Below, in pieces: positions 7,646-17,494 of a stretch of DNA of 63,772 bases (its first letter is position 1; every line of letters starts with the position of its first letter). The position numbers and the translations under genes are program-made. The stretch is from Bacteroidota bacterium (GTDB taxonomy: Bacteria > Bacteroidota > Bacteroidia > Chitinophagales > Chitinophagaceae). The DNA lies in the NCBI GenBank assembly GCA_013286305.1, contig JABDFW010000006.1, positions 7,422 through 71,193 on the forward strand, in the 5' to 3' direction. Below the pieces are notes generated by a model. The model saw only the letters and a list, made by a program, of their open reading frames with translations, had not been told where the DNA came from and ran no database searches.

Positions 7646-10600
7646 ACAAGGATGGAATATAGTGTTTACTTTCTTTGTCTTCAGGATCAAGCGATACAGA
7701 TTCAGTAGATGTTTTGCCCTGCACCCATGAAAATACCAGTGGCAGTATAAACAATGCTGCAAAGGTTGAAGCTATCAACCCACCTATCACTGCTCTTCCC
7801 AATGGTGCTGCCTGGTCTGACCCCTCGCCAAGGCCAACTGCCATAGGTATCATTCCCACAACCATTGCCACACTCGTCATTAATATTGGCCGCATACGAA
7901 GGGCAGCAGCTTCTTTTGCTGATTCCAGTGCATTGCCATTATGCATACGCAAATGCTCAGCATTGGTGATAAGCAATACAGCATTGGCGATTGAAACCCC
8001 TACAGACATGATCATGCCCATGTAAGATTGCAGGTTAAGCGTTGAGCCTGTAAGTTTCAATATCAGCAATGAACCCAGGAGCACAGCCGGAACAGTTGAC
8101 AGAACAACCAATGAAACTTTAAATGATTGAAAATTTGCAGCCAGCATTAGGAATATTACGATGATGGCTGTAAGCAGCCCTGTTTGTAAACTGTCAAGCG
8201 TGGCAGTAAGCGTTTGGCTAAGCCCTTTTGTTTCTATAGTAAGGCCGCGCGGCAATGTACCCAGGGATTCAATAGCCTTATTAACATCTACGGTAGCTGT
8301 GCCTAAGTCTTTTTTATACAGGTTGGCCGTTACAGATAATACGGGTATTGCGCCGATATTATCATCCTGCCCGTATATTGTGTCGCGTGTAATTGAAGCT
8401 ACATCACTCAATACAGGGCGCGTTGCATCGTTTAATACAGGTATCTCGCCAATATCGTTGATGCTTGACATCTCATTTTCCGGAACTTCAACCTGCACAC
8501 TGTAACTTAACCCTGCTTTTGAATCAAGCCATACATTTTTTTCTGTAAAGCGCGATGATGAAGTGGAAGCAATTAATGAACGGGAGATGTCAGAAACATT
8601 TACACCAAGTTGCGCTGCCCTGATGCGGTCAATATTAATATTTATAGCCGGGTAATTAACAGGTTCGTCTATTTGTATATCCCGCAGATAACTTACCTGT
8701 TTCAATTTATCAATTACTTTATTGGCGTACTCTTCATTCAGTTTTTTATTCTTCCCGGAAACTTTTACTTCAATAGGAGTTGGCGAGCCCTGGCTTAAAA
8801 CTTTATCGGTAAGCTCAATGGGTTCAAAAGACAGTTTTACATCAGGCAAAGCTTCTTTCATTTTTTTCCTGAAACTTTCTTTAAGATCATCAAGATCAAC
8901 CTTATAATTTTCTTTTAAAGCTACCTGCAGAACACCTTCCTGCGGGCCACTTAAGAAAAGATAGATGGGGCTGGTAGAAAACTGGCCAGGGTGTTGCCCC
9001 ACCATAGCGGATGTTACTGCTATATTTTCTTTGCCCACCAATTTATATAAAACATTAAGCGCGGTAACCATTGTTTGTTCTGTTCTTTCAAGCCTTGTTC
9101 CCGCAGGTGCACGAAGCCTTACCTGGAACTGCCCTGAATTTACTTTTGGCAATACATCACGCCCCAAACTTTTCAGCAGCAGCACAACAGCACCTATGGT
9201 AAGTATAACATATACTGCCACCAGTATCTTTCGCCATGCCAGCATCCTGTCGAGAAACCGCAAAAACCTGTTACGTAATTTTTCAAAGCCGGTAAGTTTG
9301 CCGTTTTTCTTACCCTCAATCAACATTTTCTTCTGGTCCCATGTATCTTTTTCGTGCGATTGAGCGACGGCAGATGCAGCATATTCTTCTGCATCTGTTT
9401 TATCTTTTCCATGATGCCCTTTCATTAACCAATTGGCCATAACAGGAACAAAAGTCTGTGCCAGCAGGTAAGACGTGATCATAGAAAAAGCAATAGCCAA
9501 AGAAAGCGGGAGAAATAAAGACCGGGTTATACCCTGCATAGTAAATGCCGGTGCAAATACCGCGAGGATACAAAAAAGTATTAAAAGTTTTGGGAAAGCA
9601 ATTTCTTTACAGGCATCCCAGATGGCGAGTGCTTTAGGCTTGCCCATATCAAGGTGCTGGTGAATATTTTCTATGGTTACTGTTGATTCATCCACCAAAA
9701 TACCAATAGCAAGCGCGAGGCCGCTTAACGTCATGATATTGATGGTTTGATTGAAGAGGTATAAAAATAGCACCCCGGAAATTATAGATGTGGGGATAGT
9801 TAAAATAACGATCAATGCCCCGCGCGCATCGCCTAAAAACAGCAGCACCATTAACCCGGTTAATACTGCGCCAATTGCACCCTCGGTCATTAAACTTTTC
9901 ACGGCATTAATAACATATACTGACTGGTCAAATTCATAAGATAATTTTACATCTTCCGGTAACAAACTCTGAAAGTGCGGGATCGCCTTTTTAAGATTTT
10001 GCACTACTTCCCAGGTTGAAGCATCCGCCGATTTTGTTATAGGCAAATAGATAGACCGTTTACCATTTACCAGCGCATAGCTAACGGTAATATCGGCGCC
10101 ATCTTCCACAGTGGCAACATCTTTTAAATAAAGATTTTGCACACTACCAGAAAACAATGGAATGTCACCAAACTCTTTTATCGTTTTAAGGCTTGTGTTA
10201 GATGGCGTTAGATAGTTCAAATCACCAATGCGTACATTGCCCGCGGGCGTAGCCTGGTTGTTAACTCTTATGGCCGCTACTATTTGATCGGGCGTAAGAT
10301 TATGCGAACGCAATAATACAGGGTCAACTTTTATTACAACAGTACGCACGTTTCCGCCAAATGGTGCAGGCGCAATTAGACCGGGAATTGACGTAAAAGA
10401 TGAACGCACATAAACGTTTGCAAGATCAAGCAGCTCGTTATTGGAACGTTTATTACTGCTTACAACCAATTGCCCGATAGGCAACGTGGAAGCATCGAAC
10501 CGTATGATGAAGGGAGGATTACTCCCCGGTGGAAATATAGCCTGCGCACGGTTGCTGAAAGCGGTAACTTCCGCAGCAGCCTGCGCCATATTGGTACCTT

Positions 10601-10889
10601 CGTAAAACGTAAGCTTAATAAGGGTAAGGCCCTGTATATTTTTTGTTTCAATGCTTTTTACACCCGATACAAACAACAGCAGGTTTACATATTGTTTGCC
10701 AAAATAAGCTTCCATCTGGTCAGGTGTAAACCCGCCATACGGATGCGAAAGGTAAATTACCGGCAAATTAAGATCGGGGAAAATGTCAATCTTAATATTA
10801 CGCACAGCATTAATACCAAAGAAAAACAACCCTGCAACAAGTACAAGTATTGATATAGGTTTTCTAAGCGCGGTTCGTATTAATCCCAT
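7638..10889 (-). CDS. Efflux RND transporter permease subunit
   Basis: 1083 residues, normal for an AcrB/CusA-class pump. The N-terminal helix is followed by a large periplasmic porter domain (about residues 35-335), helices 2-6, a second porter domain (about 600-890) and the last membrane block. The proton-relay motif in helix 4 reads GILVDESTVTIENIH with Asp400, and Glu instead of the second Asp seen in AcrB. Both FxxGxIxxT-type turns are present (for example PMAVGLGEGSDQAAPLGRAVIGG near the C-terminus). Substrates may be drugs, metals or lipids; the sequence does not decide. Central gene of the operon, overlapping the adaptor gene. Confidence 0.93.
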   Translation of the reverse strand: MGLIRTALRKPISILVLVAGLFFFGINAVRNIKIDIFPDLNLPVIYLSHPYGGFTPDQMEAYFGKQYVNLLLFVSGVKSIETKNIQGLTLIKLTFYEGTNMAQAAAEVTAFSNRAQAIFPPGSNPPFIIRFDASTLPIGQLVVSSNKRSNNELLDLANVYVRSSFTSIPGLIAPAPFGGNVRTVVIKVDPVLLRSHNLTPDQIVAAIRVNNQATPAGNVRIGDLNYLTPSNTSLKTIKEFGDIPLFSGSVQNLYLKDVATVEDGADITVSYALVNGKRSIYLPITKSADASTWEVVQNLKKAIPHFQSLLPEDVKLSYEFDQSVYVINAVKSLMTEGAIGAVLTGLMVLLFLGDARGALIVILTIPTSIISGVLFLYLFNQTINIMTLSGLALAIGILVDESTVTIENIHQHLDMGKPKALAIWDACKEIAFPKLLILFCILAVFAPAFTMQGITRSLFLPLSLAIAFSMITSYLLAQTFVPVMANWLMKGHHGKDKTDAEEYAASAVAQSHEKDTWDQKKMLIEGKKNGKLTGFEKLRNRFLRFLDRMLAWRKILVAVYVILTIGAVVLLLKSLGRDVLPKVNSGQFQVRLRAPAGTRLERTEQTMVTALNVLYKLVGKENIAVTSAMVGQHPGQFSTSPIYLFLSGPQEGVLQVALKENYKVDLDDLKESFRKKMKEALPDVKLSFEPIELTDKVLSQGSPTPIEVKVSGKNKKLNEEYANKVIDKLKQVSYLRDIQIDEPVNYPAININIDRIRAAQLGVNVSDISRSLIASTSSSRFTEKNVWLDSKAGLSYSVQVEVPENEMSSINDIGEIPVLNDATRPVLSDVASITRDTIYGQDDNIGAIPVLSVTANLYKKDLGTATVDVNKAIESLGTLPRGLTIETKGLSQTLTATLDSLQTGLLTAIIVIFLMLAANFQSFKVSLVVLSTVPAVLLGSLLILKLTGSTLNLQSYMGMIMSVGVSIANAVLLITNAEHLRMHNGNALESAKEAAALRMRPILMTSVAMVVGMIPMAVGLGEGSDQAAPLGRAVIGGLIASTFAALFILPLVFSWVQGKTSTESVSLDPEDKESKHYIPSLYE

Positions 10890-10902
10890 AATATCTTTTT
10901 AT

Positions 10903-11207
10903 GCTAAGAGATTAAAAAAGGAAAAGGAGCTAAGAGATTGAAAGAGAGAAAAGAGTGCTTGGGCTAAGAGATTAAAAGGGGGAAAAAGAGATAAAGACGG
11001 TTCTTATCCTACCTGGCTACCTCTTTATTTTCTTTTTCTTCTCTCTTTCATCTCTTTCAACCTCTTAGTTTTATTTTCTTTCTCTTCCCCTCTTTCATCT
11101 CTTTTAATCTCTTAGCTTTTATTTTCTTTCCCCTATCCCCTCTTTCATCTCTTTTAATCTCTTAGCTTTATTTTCTTTCTCTCTTTTCCCTCTTTCAATC
11201 TCTTAGC
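10903..11207. repeat. Polypurine/polypyrimidine fold-back repeat array
   Basis: This fills the 320-bp gap between the TolC-like and RND genes. The left part is purine-rich and holds three copies of GCTAAGAGATTRAAA (10903-10917, 10929-10943, 10963-10977). The right part is pyrimidine-rich and holds the reverse complement: a 47-50-base unit repeated in tandem at 11044-11090, 11091-11140 and 11141-11190, plus a partial fourth copy ending at 11207. Each right unit carries a form of TTTNAATCTCTTAG. The strand asymmetry flips at about 11000-11030. The RNA of the operon would form alternative long hairpins here. No ORF is present. Confidence 0.85.
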
Positions 11208-11209
11208 CC

Positions 11210-12610
11210 CTAAAACTCGTTTATAAAAATTCCAAAATCACCCACAGCGGCAGCTTTTAATAACAGCGATTGCCAAACATTATCTTCTGAAATAGCCTTA
11301 TCCGTTTCTGCCTGGTTCAAAGCATAAAGCGCCTGTGTTACATCCACAATATTGCTAAGCCCATTTTTATATAATACTGATTTTTGTAAGTAGGCATCTG
11401 ATGCTGCTTTAACCTGCACAGGCGCTTCAAAATAAGCCGCAACAGCATTTTTTATTTTTGATTCAGCAAGCGCTAACTGATTTTTTAACTGTTCGTCAAC
11501 CAGGTTGTATTCATCCTGCAAACCTTTCGAAGTAAACTTCTGGGCCAATACCTGCTGTTGAACACGCAATGGCGAAGTAAGGTTCCAAATAACGCCTACG
11601 CCCAAAAGGTAATTGCCCGCCACCGGGTTTATGCCCTGCCAATAGTTATGTGTATAGGCATTGGGGTTTGCCACGCCATAATTATAGTCAAACCCTGAAC
11701 CCCTGCCCTGTAATATACCAAAAGCGGAAAAAGTGGGATAATTAAATGTATGGTAATACCGGGCTATTTCATCACTTAAATTTATACGGCTCTTATAGTA
11801 TTGCAACAATGGGTGAGTTTGTTGGGCAATAGTTACGGAATCCTGGAATGCCCCTGGTATGCGTGTTATAAAAACAGTATCCAGTACAAAATTTTGCTGT
11901 TGCACGTTCATTAATATCGCAAGCTGGCTTGCCTGTTCCTGCTCATAATCCATTGCCCTTAATAAAGCAATTTTCGCATTGGAAACTTCCGCATTGGCAA
12001 GTGAAGAATCTACTCCAGCGTTCAAACCATTTTTTACACGGGGCACTACGGCATTTCTTAGTGCTATAGCCCTGTCAAGATTATCCTGTTGTGACCTTGT
12101 AAGGCGCTGTGCAGCCAGGAGGTTGAGATAAGCGCCCGCCACTCTTATTTGCTGTTGAAATTTTTCCTGCAACAAGTCACTCTCATTCAGTGACAATTGA
12201 GAAGAGGATACTTTAATTTTTTCCTTTGCTTTACCAAATGCAAAAAAGTCCCAGTTAATATTAGCAAGGTACAATGCACCGAATGCCGAGCTCCAGTTTG
12301 AAGATGCCACCGGGGGTCCTGACGAAGCAGTACCAAAACCTTTAAACCCATAAGCCGGGCCATTTAAGCCATTAATGGTACCGTAATCCTGTTGTGCAGA
12401 AACATTTAAGTCTGGTAAATATTCTCTTTGTGTTTCTTTAACCAGTGCCTTGGCCGCATTTACATAATTAGCTTTCGCTTTAATAGTGCCGTAATTATTA
12501 AGGGCTGTTTCAACAGCACTCTTCAGCGTAAGCACCTGTGCATCAAGCCTTAAACAAATACCGGCTGTTATTAAAACAAAGAGCGTAAAAACTAAAGGTT
12601 TATTAAACAT
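11210..12610 (-). CDS. TolC family outer membrane efflux channel
   Basis: 466 residues with a signal peptide (residues 1-24, ..CLRLDAQ). It has the two tandem outer-membrane-efflux repeats of TolC/OprM: ALNNYGTIKAKANYVNAAKALVKETQREYLPDL in the first half, and a second, weaker copy in the C-terminal half ending near SNIVDVTQALYALNQAETDKA. It forms the trimeric outer-membrane duct for the RND pump encoded next. First gene of the operon; a repeat-filled 320-bp gap separates it from the pump, so expression of the downstream genes may be tuned there. The stop TAG is at 11210-11212. Confidence 0.9.
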   Translation of the reverse strand: MFNKPLVFTLFVLITAGICLRLDAQVLTLKSAVETALNNYGTIKAKANYVNAAKALVKETQREYLPDLNVSAQQDYGTINGLNGPAYGFKGFGTASSGPPVASSNWSSAFGALYLANINWDFFAFGKAKEKIKVSSSQLSLNESDLLQEKFQQQIRVAGAYLNLLAAQRLTRSQQDNLDRAIALRNAVVPRVKNGLNAGVDSSLANAEVSNAKIALLRAMDYEQEQASQLAILMNVQQQNFVLDTVFITRIPGAFQDSVTIAQQTHPLLQYYKSRINLSDEIARYYHTFNYPTFSAFGILQGRGSGFDYNYGVANPNAYTHNYWQGINPVAGNYLLGVGVIWNLTSPLRVQQQVLAQKFTSKGLQDEYNLVDEQLKNQLALAESKIKNAVAAYFEAPVQVKAASDAYLQKSVLYKNGLSNIVDVTQALYALNQAETDKAISEDNVWQSLLLKAAAVGDFGIFINEF

Positions 12611-12637
12611 GCTTTTTTATATACTGCAATTAGGCCG

Positions 12638-12645
12638 CAAAGCTA
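12638..12645 (-). promoter_or_regulatory. -7 element (TAGCTTTG) for the efflux operon
   Basis: On the minus strand this matches TAnnTTTG, 27 bases upstream of the TolC-family start. No clear -33 TTG is seen at 19-21 bases. It overlaps the oppositely oriented element at 12644-12651 by two bases, so the divergent genes may compete for RNA polymerase. Confidence 0.4.
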
Positions 12646-12651
12646 CATTTG
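12644..12651 (+). promoter_or_regulatory. -7 element (TACATTTG) for the LysR gene
   Basis: Matches TAnnTTTG, 55 bases before the LysR start, back-to-back with the minus-strand element. The -33 region is weak. AT-rich dyad sequence between 12665 and 12690 (ATTTTATAAAAT) could be a LysR operator. Confidence 0.35.
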
Positions 12652-12706
12652 CATTTATTATGAATAAAATGAATTAATTTTATAAAATACATTACTATTT
12701 TTACTG

Positions 12707-13675
12707 ATGATGAATATTGCGCTGCACCACTTCAGGCTGGTAAACACCATTGTTAAAGAAGGCACACTAACCAAAGCAGCAGAAACACTGCATTTAACCC
12801 AATCTGCACTTAGCCACCAGCTAAAGGAACTTGAAAAAGAGCTTGATATACCCGTATTTTACCGGAAAGGTAAAAAATTACAGTTGTCAAATGAAGGCCA
12901 GCGCTTTTTAATTAGCGCTGAAAAAATTCTTAGCGAGCTTACCCTGCTTGAGGCGGATATAAAACATTACAAGCAAGGCGAAACTGGCACACTTAAAATT
13001 AGTACCCAGTGCTATACAGCTTATCACTGGCTGCCGCGTATTATAAAATATTATAAAGGAATTTGCCCCGGTATTGATATTCATGTGGTGTCAGGCGCCA
13101 CTTATTTGCCGCTTGAATATTTGCTGAGAGGCGAGCTTGACGTAGCTATTATCCGCAATAAGCTTGATAACCCTAACATTCAATACGAACCAATTTTTGA
13201 AGACCAGTTATTGGCCATCATTTCCAATGAACATACACTTGCAAAAAAGCGGTCCATTAAAATTACAGATCTTGAAGGAGAAGAATTATTCCTCCCATTC
13301 AATGACCCTGCATCAGGAAATATTCCTGTTATAGAAACCCTTATGAAACAGCAGCAGGTGAAAGCGAAACATATTCACCGTATACATTACACAGATGCCA
13401 TTATTGAAATGGTAGATGCCAATTTAGGTGTAAGTGTATTGGCCGACTGGATAGTGCAGCCTTTTCTTGAAACAAAAAATATCCTCGCAAAACGCTTGCC
13501 ACCTGAAGTTGCAACGCGTACCTGGTATGCTGCTACGTGCAGAAAATCGCCTGCTATTAATAACTTTCTTGATTGTTTAAAACTGCATTTTTCTGATATG
13601 CATGTTTCATTGAATGATAAGGAGGCTATACATCAGCCTGCTTCTGCAAGGCAGGTTTTGCTGGCGGTAAGTTAA
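12707..13675 (+). CDS. LysR family transcriptional regulator
   Basis: 322 residues. The N-terminal winged helix-turn-helix (residues 1-65) has the family pattern LTKAAETLHLTQSALSHQLKELEKEL, then PVFYRKGKKLQLSNEGQRF. The effector-binding domain follows from about residue 92 (GTLKISTQCYTAYHWLPRII) in two periplasmic-binding-protein-like lobes. Overall it resembles MetR-type regulators. It is transcribed divergently from the RND efflux operon, a usual position for a regulator of that operon; this link is inference. An ATG at 12710 is an equally possible start. Confidence 0.92.
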   Translation: MMNIALHHFRLVNTIVKEGTLTKAAETLHLTQSALSHQLKELEKELDIPVFYRKGKKLQLSNEGQRFLISAEKILSELTLLEADIKHYKQGETGTLKISTQCYTAYHWLPRIIKYYKGICPGIDIHVVSGATYLPLEYLLRGELDVAIIRNKLDNPNIQYEPIFEDQLLAIISNEHTLAKKRSIKITDLEGEELFLPFNDPASGNIPVIETLMKQQQVKAKHIHRIHYTDAIIEMVDANLGVSVLADWIVQPFLETKNILAKRLPPEVATRTWYAATCRKSPAINNFLDCLKLHFSDMHVSLNDKEAIHQPASARQVLLAVS

Positions 13676-13693
13676 CAGATACGTTGTAAATAT

Positions 13694-14107
13694 TTAAAAG
13701 ATCAACACGAGCGTTCCTGAGATAATAAGCAATGCACCTGCAGCAATTTTCCAGGTAACCACTTCACCAAGAAAAACTACGGAAAGAATAATGGCTAATG
13801 CCACGCTAAGTTTATCAACCGGCGCCACCTGCGATACTTTGCCTATCTGCAAAGCCTTAAAATAAAACAACCATGATAAGCCGGTGGCGCAACCGGAAAG
13901 CACTAAAAATAACCATGTTTGTTTTTGCAGGTTTTGTGCAGATGGTACAACACCCTTAAAAAAGGCAATACCCCAAACGAGAATGAATATTACGGTTGTG
14001 CGTATAGCAGTTGCCAGGTCTGAATCAATATTTTTCACACCCACTTTTGCAAAAACGGCTGTAAGTGCAGCAAAAAGCGCTGAGAGCAAAGCGTATATCC
14101 ACCACAT
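13694..14107 (-). CDS. EamA/DMT-type small membrane protein
   Basis: 137 residues from the ATG at 14107; a frame open to 14170 adds a non-conserved leader. Four or five hydrophobic helices make a single EamA half-unit: MWWIYALLSALFAALTAVFAKVG at the N-terminus and VDKLSVALAIILSVVFLGEVVTWKIAAGALLIISG at the C-terminus. Single-repeat DMT proteins act as dimers in small-metabolite export. It is convergent with the LysR gene (18-bp gap). Substrate unknown. Confidence 0.85.
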   Translation of the reverse strand: MWWIYALLSALFAALTAVFAKVGVKNIDSDLATAIRTTVIFILVWGIAFFKGVVPSAQNLQKQTWLFLVLSGCATGLSWLFYFKALQIGKVSQVAPVDKLSVALAIILSVVFLGEVVTWKIAAGALLIISGTLVLIF

Positions 14108-14247
14108 ATTAAATAGTTTGTGTAAAGGTAAAACCTTTGCGGCTGCTGCATACCATTTTTGAAGGGACATTATTAGTACCCCCTTTTATCATTTTCTTTT
14201 TTGTAATAGAAAGCGGCATTGTATATTCATCTAATAAATTTAAGTTT

Positions 14248-17200
14248 ATGAAACCAAAATGGCTGCTGGCCGCATGCTTGTTTTTTTGTGTTGCGGCAAC
14301 CGCGCAAAACAAGGATGCCTATTTCCTTTCTCAACCTTGTCTTACTCCCGATGGCCAAACGGTGATCTTTAGTTTTGAAGGCGATCTTTGGAAAGCCAAT
14401 ATTAAAGATGGCAATGCATCAAGGCTAACAGCCATGCAGGGGTATGAAACAAATGCAAGAGTTTCGCCAGATGGTAAATGGATAGCTTTTACCGGCAGGC
14501 AGTACGGCAATGCAGACGTGTTTTTAATGCCTGTTGATGGTGGCGATATAAAACAACTTACATTTTACAGCGGTACCGATGAAGTAAGCTCCTGGAGCTG
14601 GGATTCAAAATACATTTATTTTACCAGCAACAGGGATAGCCGGCAATCATCCTATAAAGTAAGCATTAATGGCGGCACAGCCCAGCGCGTGTTTGGAGAC
14701 AATTATTTTTTATACGACCATAATATTTTTGAGCATCCCTCAACAGGTGAATTGTTTTTTAACGATACCTGGGAAAGCAGTAACCAGGTGCAGCGCAAAA
14801 GGTATAAAGGCCCTTTTAACCCCGATATACAATCGTATAACCCCGTAACAAAAAAATACAAAAGATATACTGACTGGATTGGTAAAGATTTTGGCGCTAC
14901 GCTTGACAAGAAAGGCAATATATATTTTGTTTCCGATGAAGCAAACGGGGAGTACAATTTATACACGTTTGATAATGGCAAAAAAGTCGGGCTGACAACG
15001 TTTTCGTCTTCCATCAAAAACCCGATAGTAAATGCAAACGGCGGTGAGGTAGTTTTTGAAAAAGATTACCAGTTGTGGATGTATGATGTTGCCACAAAAA
15101 ATGCGCAGAAGCTGCATATTTCAATTGTGCGCAATAATGTGCTGCCAAAGGAAAAAGATTTTGAGGTGAAGCAAAACATTACCGCCTTTGATGTTTCGCC
15201 CGATGGGAAAAAACTGGCCTTTGTTTCAAGGGGTGAATTATTTGTGAGTGATATTGAAGGTAAGTTTATTGAGGAGGTACAGCGTGGTTCTGCTGAAAGG
15301 GTGGCGGATGTTAAATGGATGAGTGATAACAAAACATTGCTCTTTAACCAAACCTTAAACGGATTTGAAAATTTGTACACAATAGCTGCAGATGGCAGCG
15401 CAGCGTTAAAGCAGCTTACAACTGATAATGCCAATGACCGTGCTTTTGTTTTGAACAAGAAAAAAACAATGGCTGTTTATTTAAGCGGGCGCAACGAAGT
15501 ACGCCTTCTTGACCTGAAAACTTTGCAAAGCAAAACGCTGGTGAGGGATGAAGTTTGGGGCTTTGAAGGCAGTGGCCCTGGTTTTTCGCCCAATGATGAA
15601 TATGTGGTATTTACAGCACACAGAAATTTTGAAGAAGATATATTTATTCACAACTTAAAAGACAATAAAACTACCGACCTAACTAATACTGCCGTTACAG
15701 AAGCAAACCCGATTTGGTCGCCGGATGGCAAGTATATTTATTTTATTTCTTCGCGCCTTAAACCCGCGTATCCTACAGGACTGCAGGAACCGCATATATA
15801 CCGGTTGCCATTGCAAAAAATGGACGAACCTTACCGGATTGATAAATTCAATGATCTTTTTAAAGAAGAAAAAAAAGATACTACAACTAAGAAAGACAGT
15901 ACGGTTAAAAAAGATACGCTAATGGCGCCTATAAAAATTGATGCCGCCAGGATAATGGAACGCATACAACAGGTAGGCCCGTCATTTGGGTCGCAATACC
16001 TGTTAAGTGTGTTACAACATGACACTAAAACTTATGTACTATATATAAGCGATAAGATAGATGGCAGCCCTGCTTTATACAAAACAATGCTTGAACCCTT
16101 TGAAGCCGATAAAACAGAAAAAATAAATGGCGCCGACGGCGGCAATATTGGTATTGTAGCTGTGAATGAAAAATGTTTTGCATTGGTAAATGGCAATATT
16201 TACAAACTGAATATTGATGCAAACAAGGTTGACCCAATAGCGATAAGCAAAACTTTCAGAAGAAATTTATCTGCTGAATTTAACCAGGTATTCTACGAGG
16301 CATGGGCGCAAATACAGGAGAATTATTATGATGAAAAATTTCATGGGCTTGACTGGAATAAAACCAAAACATATTACAGCGGCTTTTTGCCTTACCTGAA
16401 TAACAGGAACGATCTTAGGGTTGTATTAAATGATATGCTGGGAGAATTAAATTCCTCGCACCAGGGCTTTAGTTCCTTCGGTGATGATGAAACCATTGCT
16501 CTGCGCAATACAACCATGCAAACAGGTATTGTGTTTGACAACAATGATCCTTACAAAGTAGATCATATCCTTCGCAATACTGCTGCAGATAAAGAAAGCA
16601 TTACTGTTATGCCGGGGGATATATTGGTAAAAGTGAATGATGAAACGGTTGACCCGGCACAAGACCGTTTTTATTATTTCACACGGCCATCATTAGACAA
16701 AGAATTACAGCTGACTTTTAAAAGAGGCGCAGAAACATTTACCGTAAAAGTTCATCCGCAATTCAGTGTGCAGGACGACTTGTATAATGAGTGGATAGAT
16801 AATAATCAAAAGCGCGTGGACGAAAAAAGCAATAAGCGCATTGCTTACTCCTGCATGAAAAATATGGGGCAGGGAGAGCTTGAACATTTTGTTACTGACA
16901 TGACGGAACAGTTGGTAAACCGGGATGCCCTGATACTTGACCTTAGATACAATACAGGCGGCAATGTACACGATGAAGTATTAAATTTTTTATCGCAGCG
17001 GTCATACCTGCAATGGAAATACAGGGAAGGGCAATTAACCAAACAACCCAATTTTGCACCCAGCGATAAACCAATTATACTGTTAACAAATGAACAATCC
17101 CTAAGCGATGCGGAAATGACCGCCACAGGTTTTAAAGCCTTAAAGCTTGGCAAAATTGTTGGGAACGAAACGTATCACTGGATCATTTTTACCGGTGGCG

Positions 17201-17388
17201 CGGGGCTTGTGGATGGGTCTTTTATACGGCTTCCATCATGGGGATGTTATACCCTGGATGGCAAGGATATTGAGTTCAATGGTGTACAGCCGGATATAAA
17301 AGTAATTAACACATTCGAAGACAGGGTTAATGGCCGCGACCCGCAACTGGATGCCGCTATAGATGAGATAATGAAGCAATTAAAATAA
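14248..17388 (+). CDS. Tricorn-type S41 protease with PD40 propeller, exported
   Basis: 1046 residues from the ATG at 14248 (MKPKWLLAACLFFC, signal peptide ending ..TAQNKDAYF); a longer frame from 14137 overlaps the EamA gene. Residues about 25-560 are a WD40/PD40-like beta-propeller (repeats of SPDGKWIAFTG type), followed by a Lys/Thr-rich linker (about 535-555). Next comes the tricorn C1 region with Ser737-His738 (LNSSHQG), then a PDZ domain (about 770-850), then the S41 core with Ser953-Asp954 (SLSDAEM). This order matches tricorn protease, in which a Ser-His pair and a later Ser-Asp form the active site. The signal peptide implies periplasmic peptide degradation. It stands alone. Confidence 0.9.
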   Translation: MKPKWLLAACLFFCVAATAQNKDAYFLSQPCLTPDGQTVIFSFEGDLWKANIKDGNASRLTAMQGYETNARVSPDGKWIAFTGRQYGNADVFLMPVDGGDIKQLTFYSGTDEVSSWSWDSKYIYFTSNRDSRQSSYKVSINGGTAQRVFGDNYFLYDHNIFEHPSTGELFFNDTWESSNQVQRKRYKGPFNPDIQSYNPVTKKYKRYTDWIGKDFGATLDKKGNIYFVSDEANGEYNLYTFDNGKKVGLTTFSSSIKNPIVNANGGEVVFEKDYQLWMYDVATKNAQKLHISIVRNNVLPKEKDFEVKQNITAFDVSPDGKKLAFVSRGELFVSDIEGKFIEEVQRGSAERVADVKWMSDNKTLLFNQTLNGFENLYTIAADGSAALKQLTTDNANDRAFVLNKKKTMAVYLSGRNEVRLLDLKTLQSKTLVRDEVWGFEGSGPGFSPNDEYVVFTAHRNFEEDIFIHNLKDNKTTDLTNTAVTEANPIWSPDGKYIYFISSRLKPAYPTGLQEPHIYRLPLQKMDEPYRIDKFNDLFKEEKKDTTTKKDSTVKKDTLMAPIKIDAARIMERIQQVGPSFGSQYLLSVLQHDTKTYVLYISDKIDGSPALYKTMLEPFEADKTEKINGADGGNIGIVAVNEKCFALVNGNIYKLNIDANKVDPIAISKTFRRNLSAEFNQVFYEAWAQIQENYYDEKFHGLDWNKTKTYYSGFLPYLNNRNDLRVVLNDMLGELNSSHQGFSSFGDDETIALRNTTMQTGIVFDNNDPYKVDHILRNTAADKESITVMPGDILVKVNDETVDPAQDRFYYFTRPSLDKELQLTFKRGAETFTVKVHPQFSVQDDLYNEWIDNNQKRVDEKSNKRIAYSCMKNMGQGELEHFVTDMTEQLVNRDALILDLRYNTGGNVHDEVLNFLSQRSYLQWKYREGQLTKQPNFAPSDKPIILLTNEQSLSDAEMTATGFKALKLGKIVGNETYHWIIFTGGAGLVDGSFIRLPSWGCYTLDGKDIEFNGVQPDIKVINTFEDRVNGRDPQLDAAIDEIMKQLK

Positions 17389-17482
17389 CTTCAATTAAAA
17401 GCTGCATAAAAGAGAAGCCACTGTTTTGAAAACTGCCTTCTTTTACACACAAATTAAACAGGATGTTGTTATTTATTGAATC

Positions 17483-17490
17483 TACTTTTG
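17483..17490 (+). promoter_or_regulatory. -7 element (TACTTTTG) next to the M23 start codon
   Basis: Matches TAnnTTTG and ends only four bases before the ATG at 17495, so the transcript would be leaderless or nearly so. A TTG lies at 17466-17468, but the spacing (14 bases) is shorter than the usual 19-21. Confidence 0.35.
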
Positions 17491-17494
17491 TACA

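Noticed and set aside
7645-7762. N-terminal extension of the efflux adaptor
   Set aside because: The longer frame overlaps the pump gene by over 120 bp; the ATG at 7645 is followed by a proper lipoprotein signal.
10890-11209. CRISPR array
   Set aside because: The repeats are tandem and partly inverted without unique spacers, and no cas genes are present.
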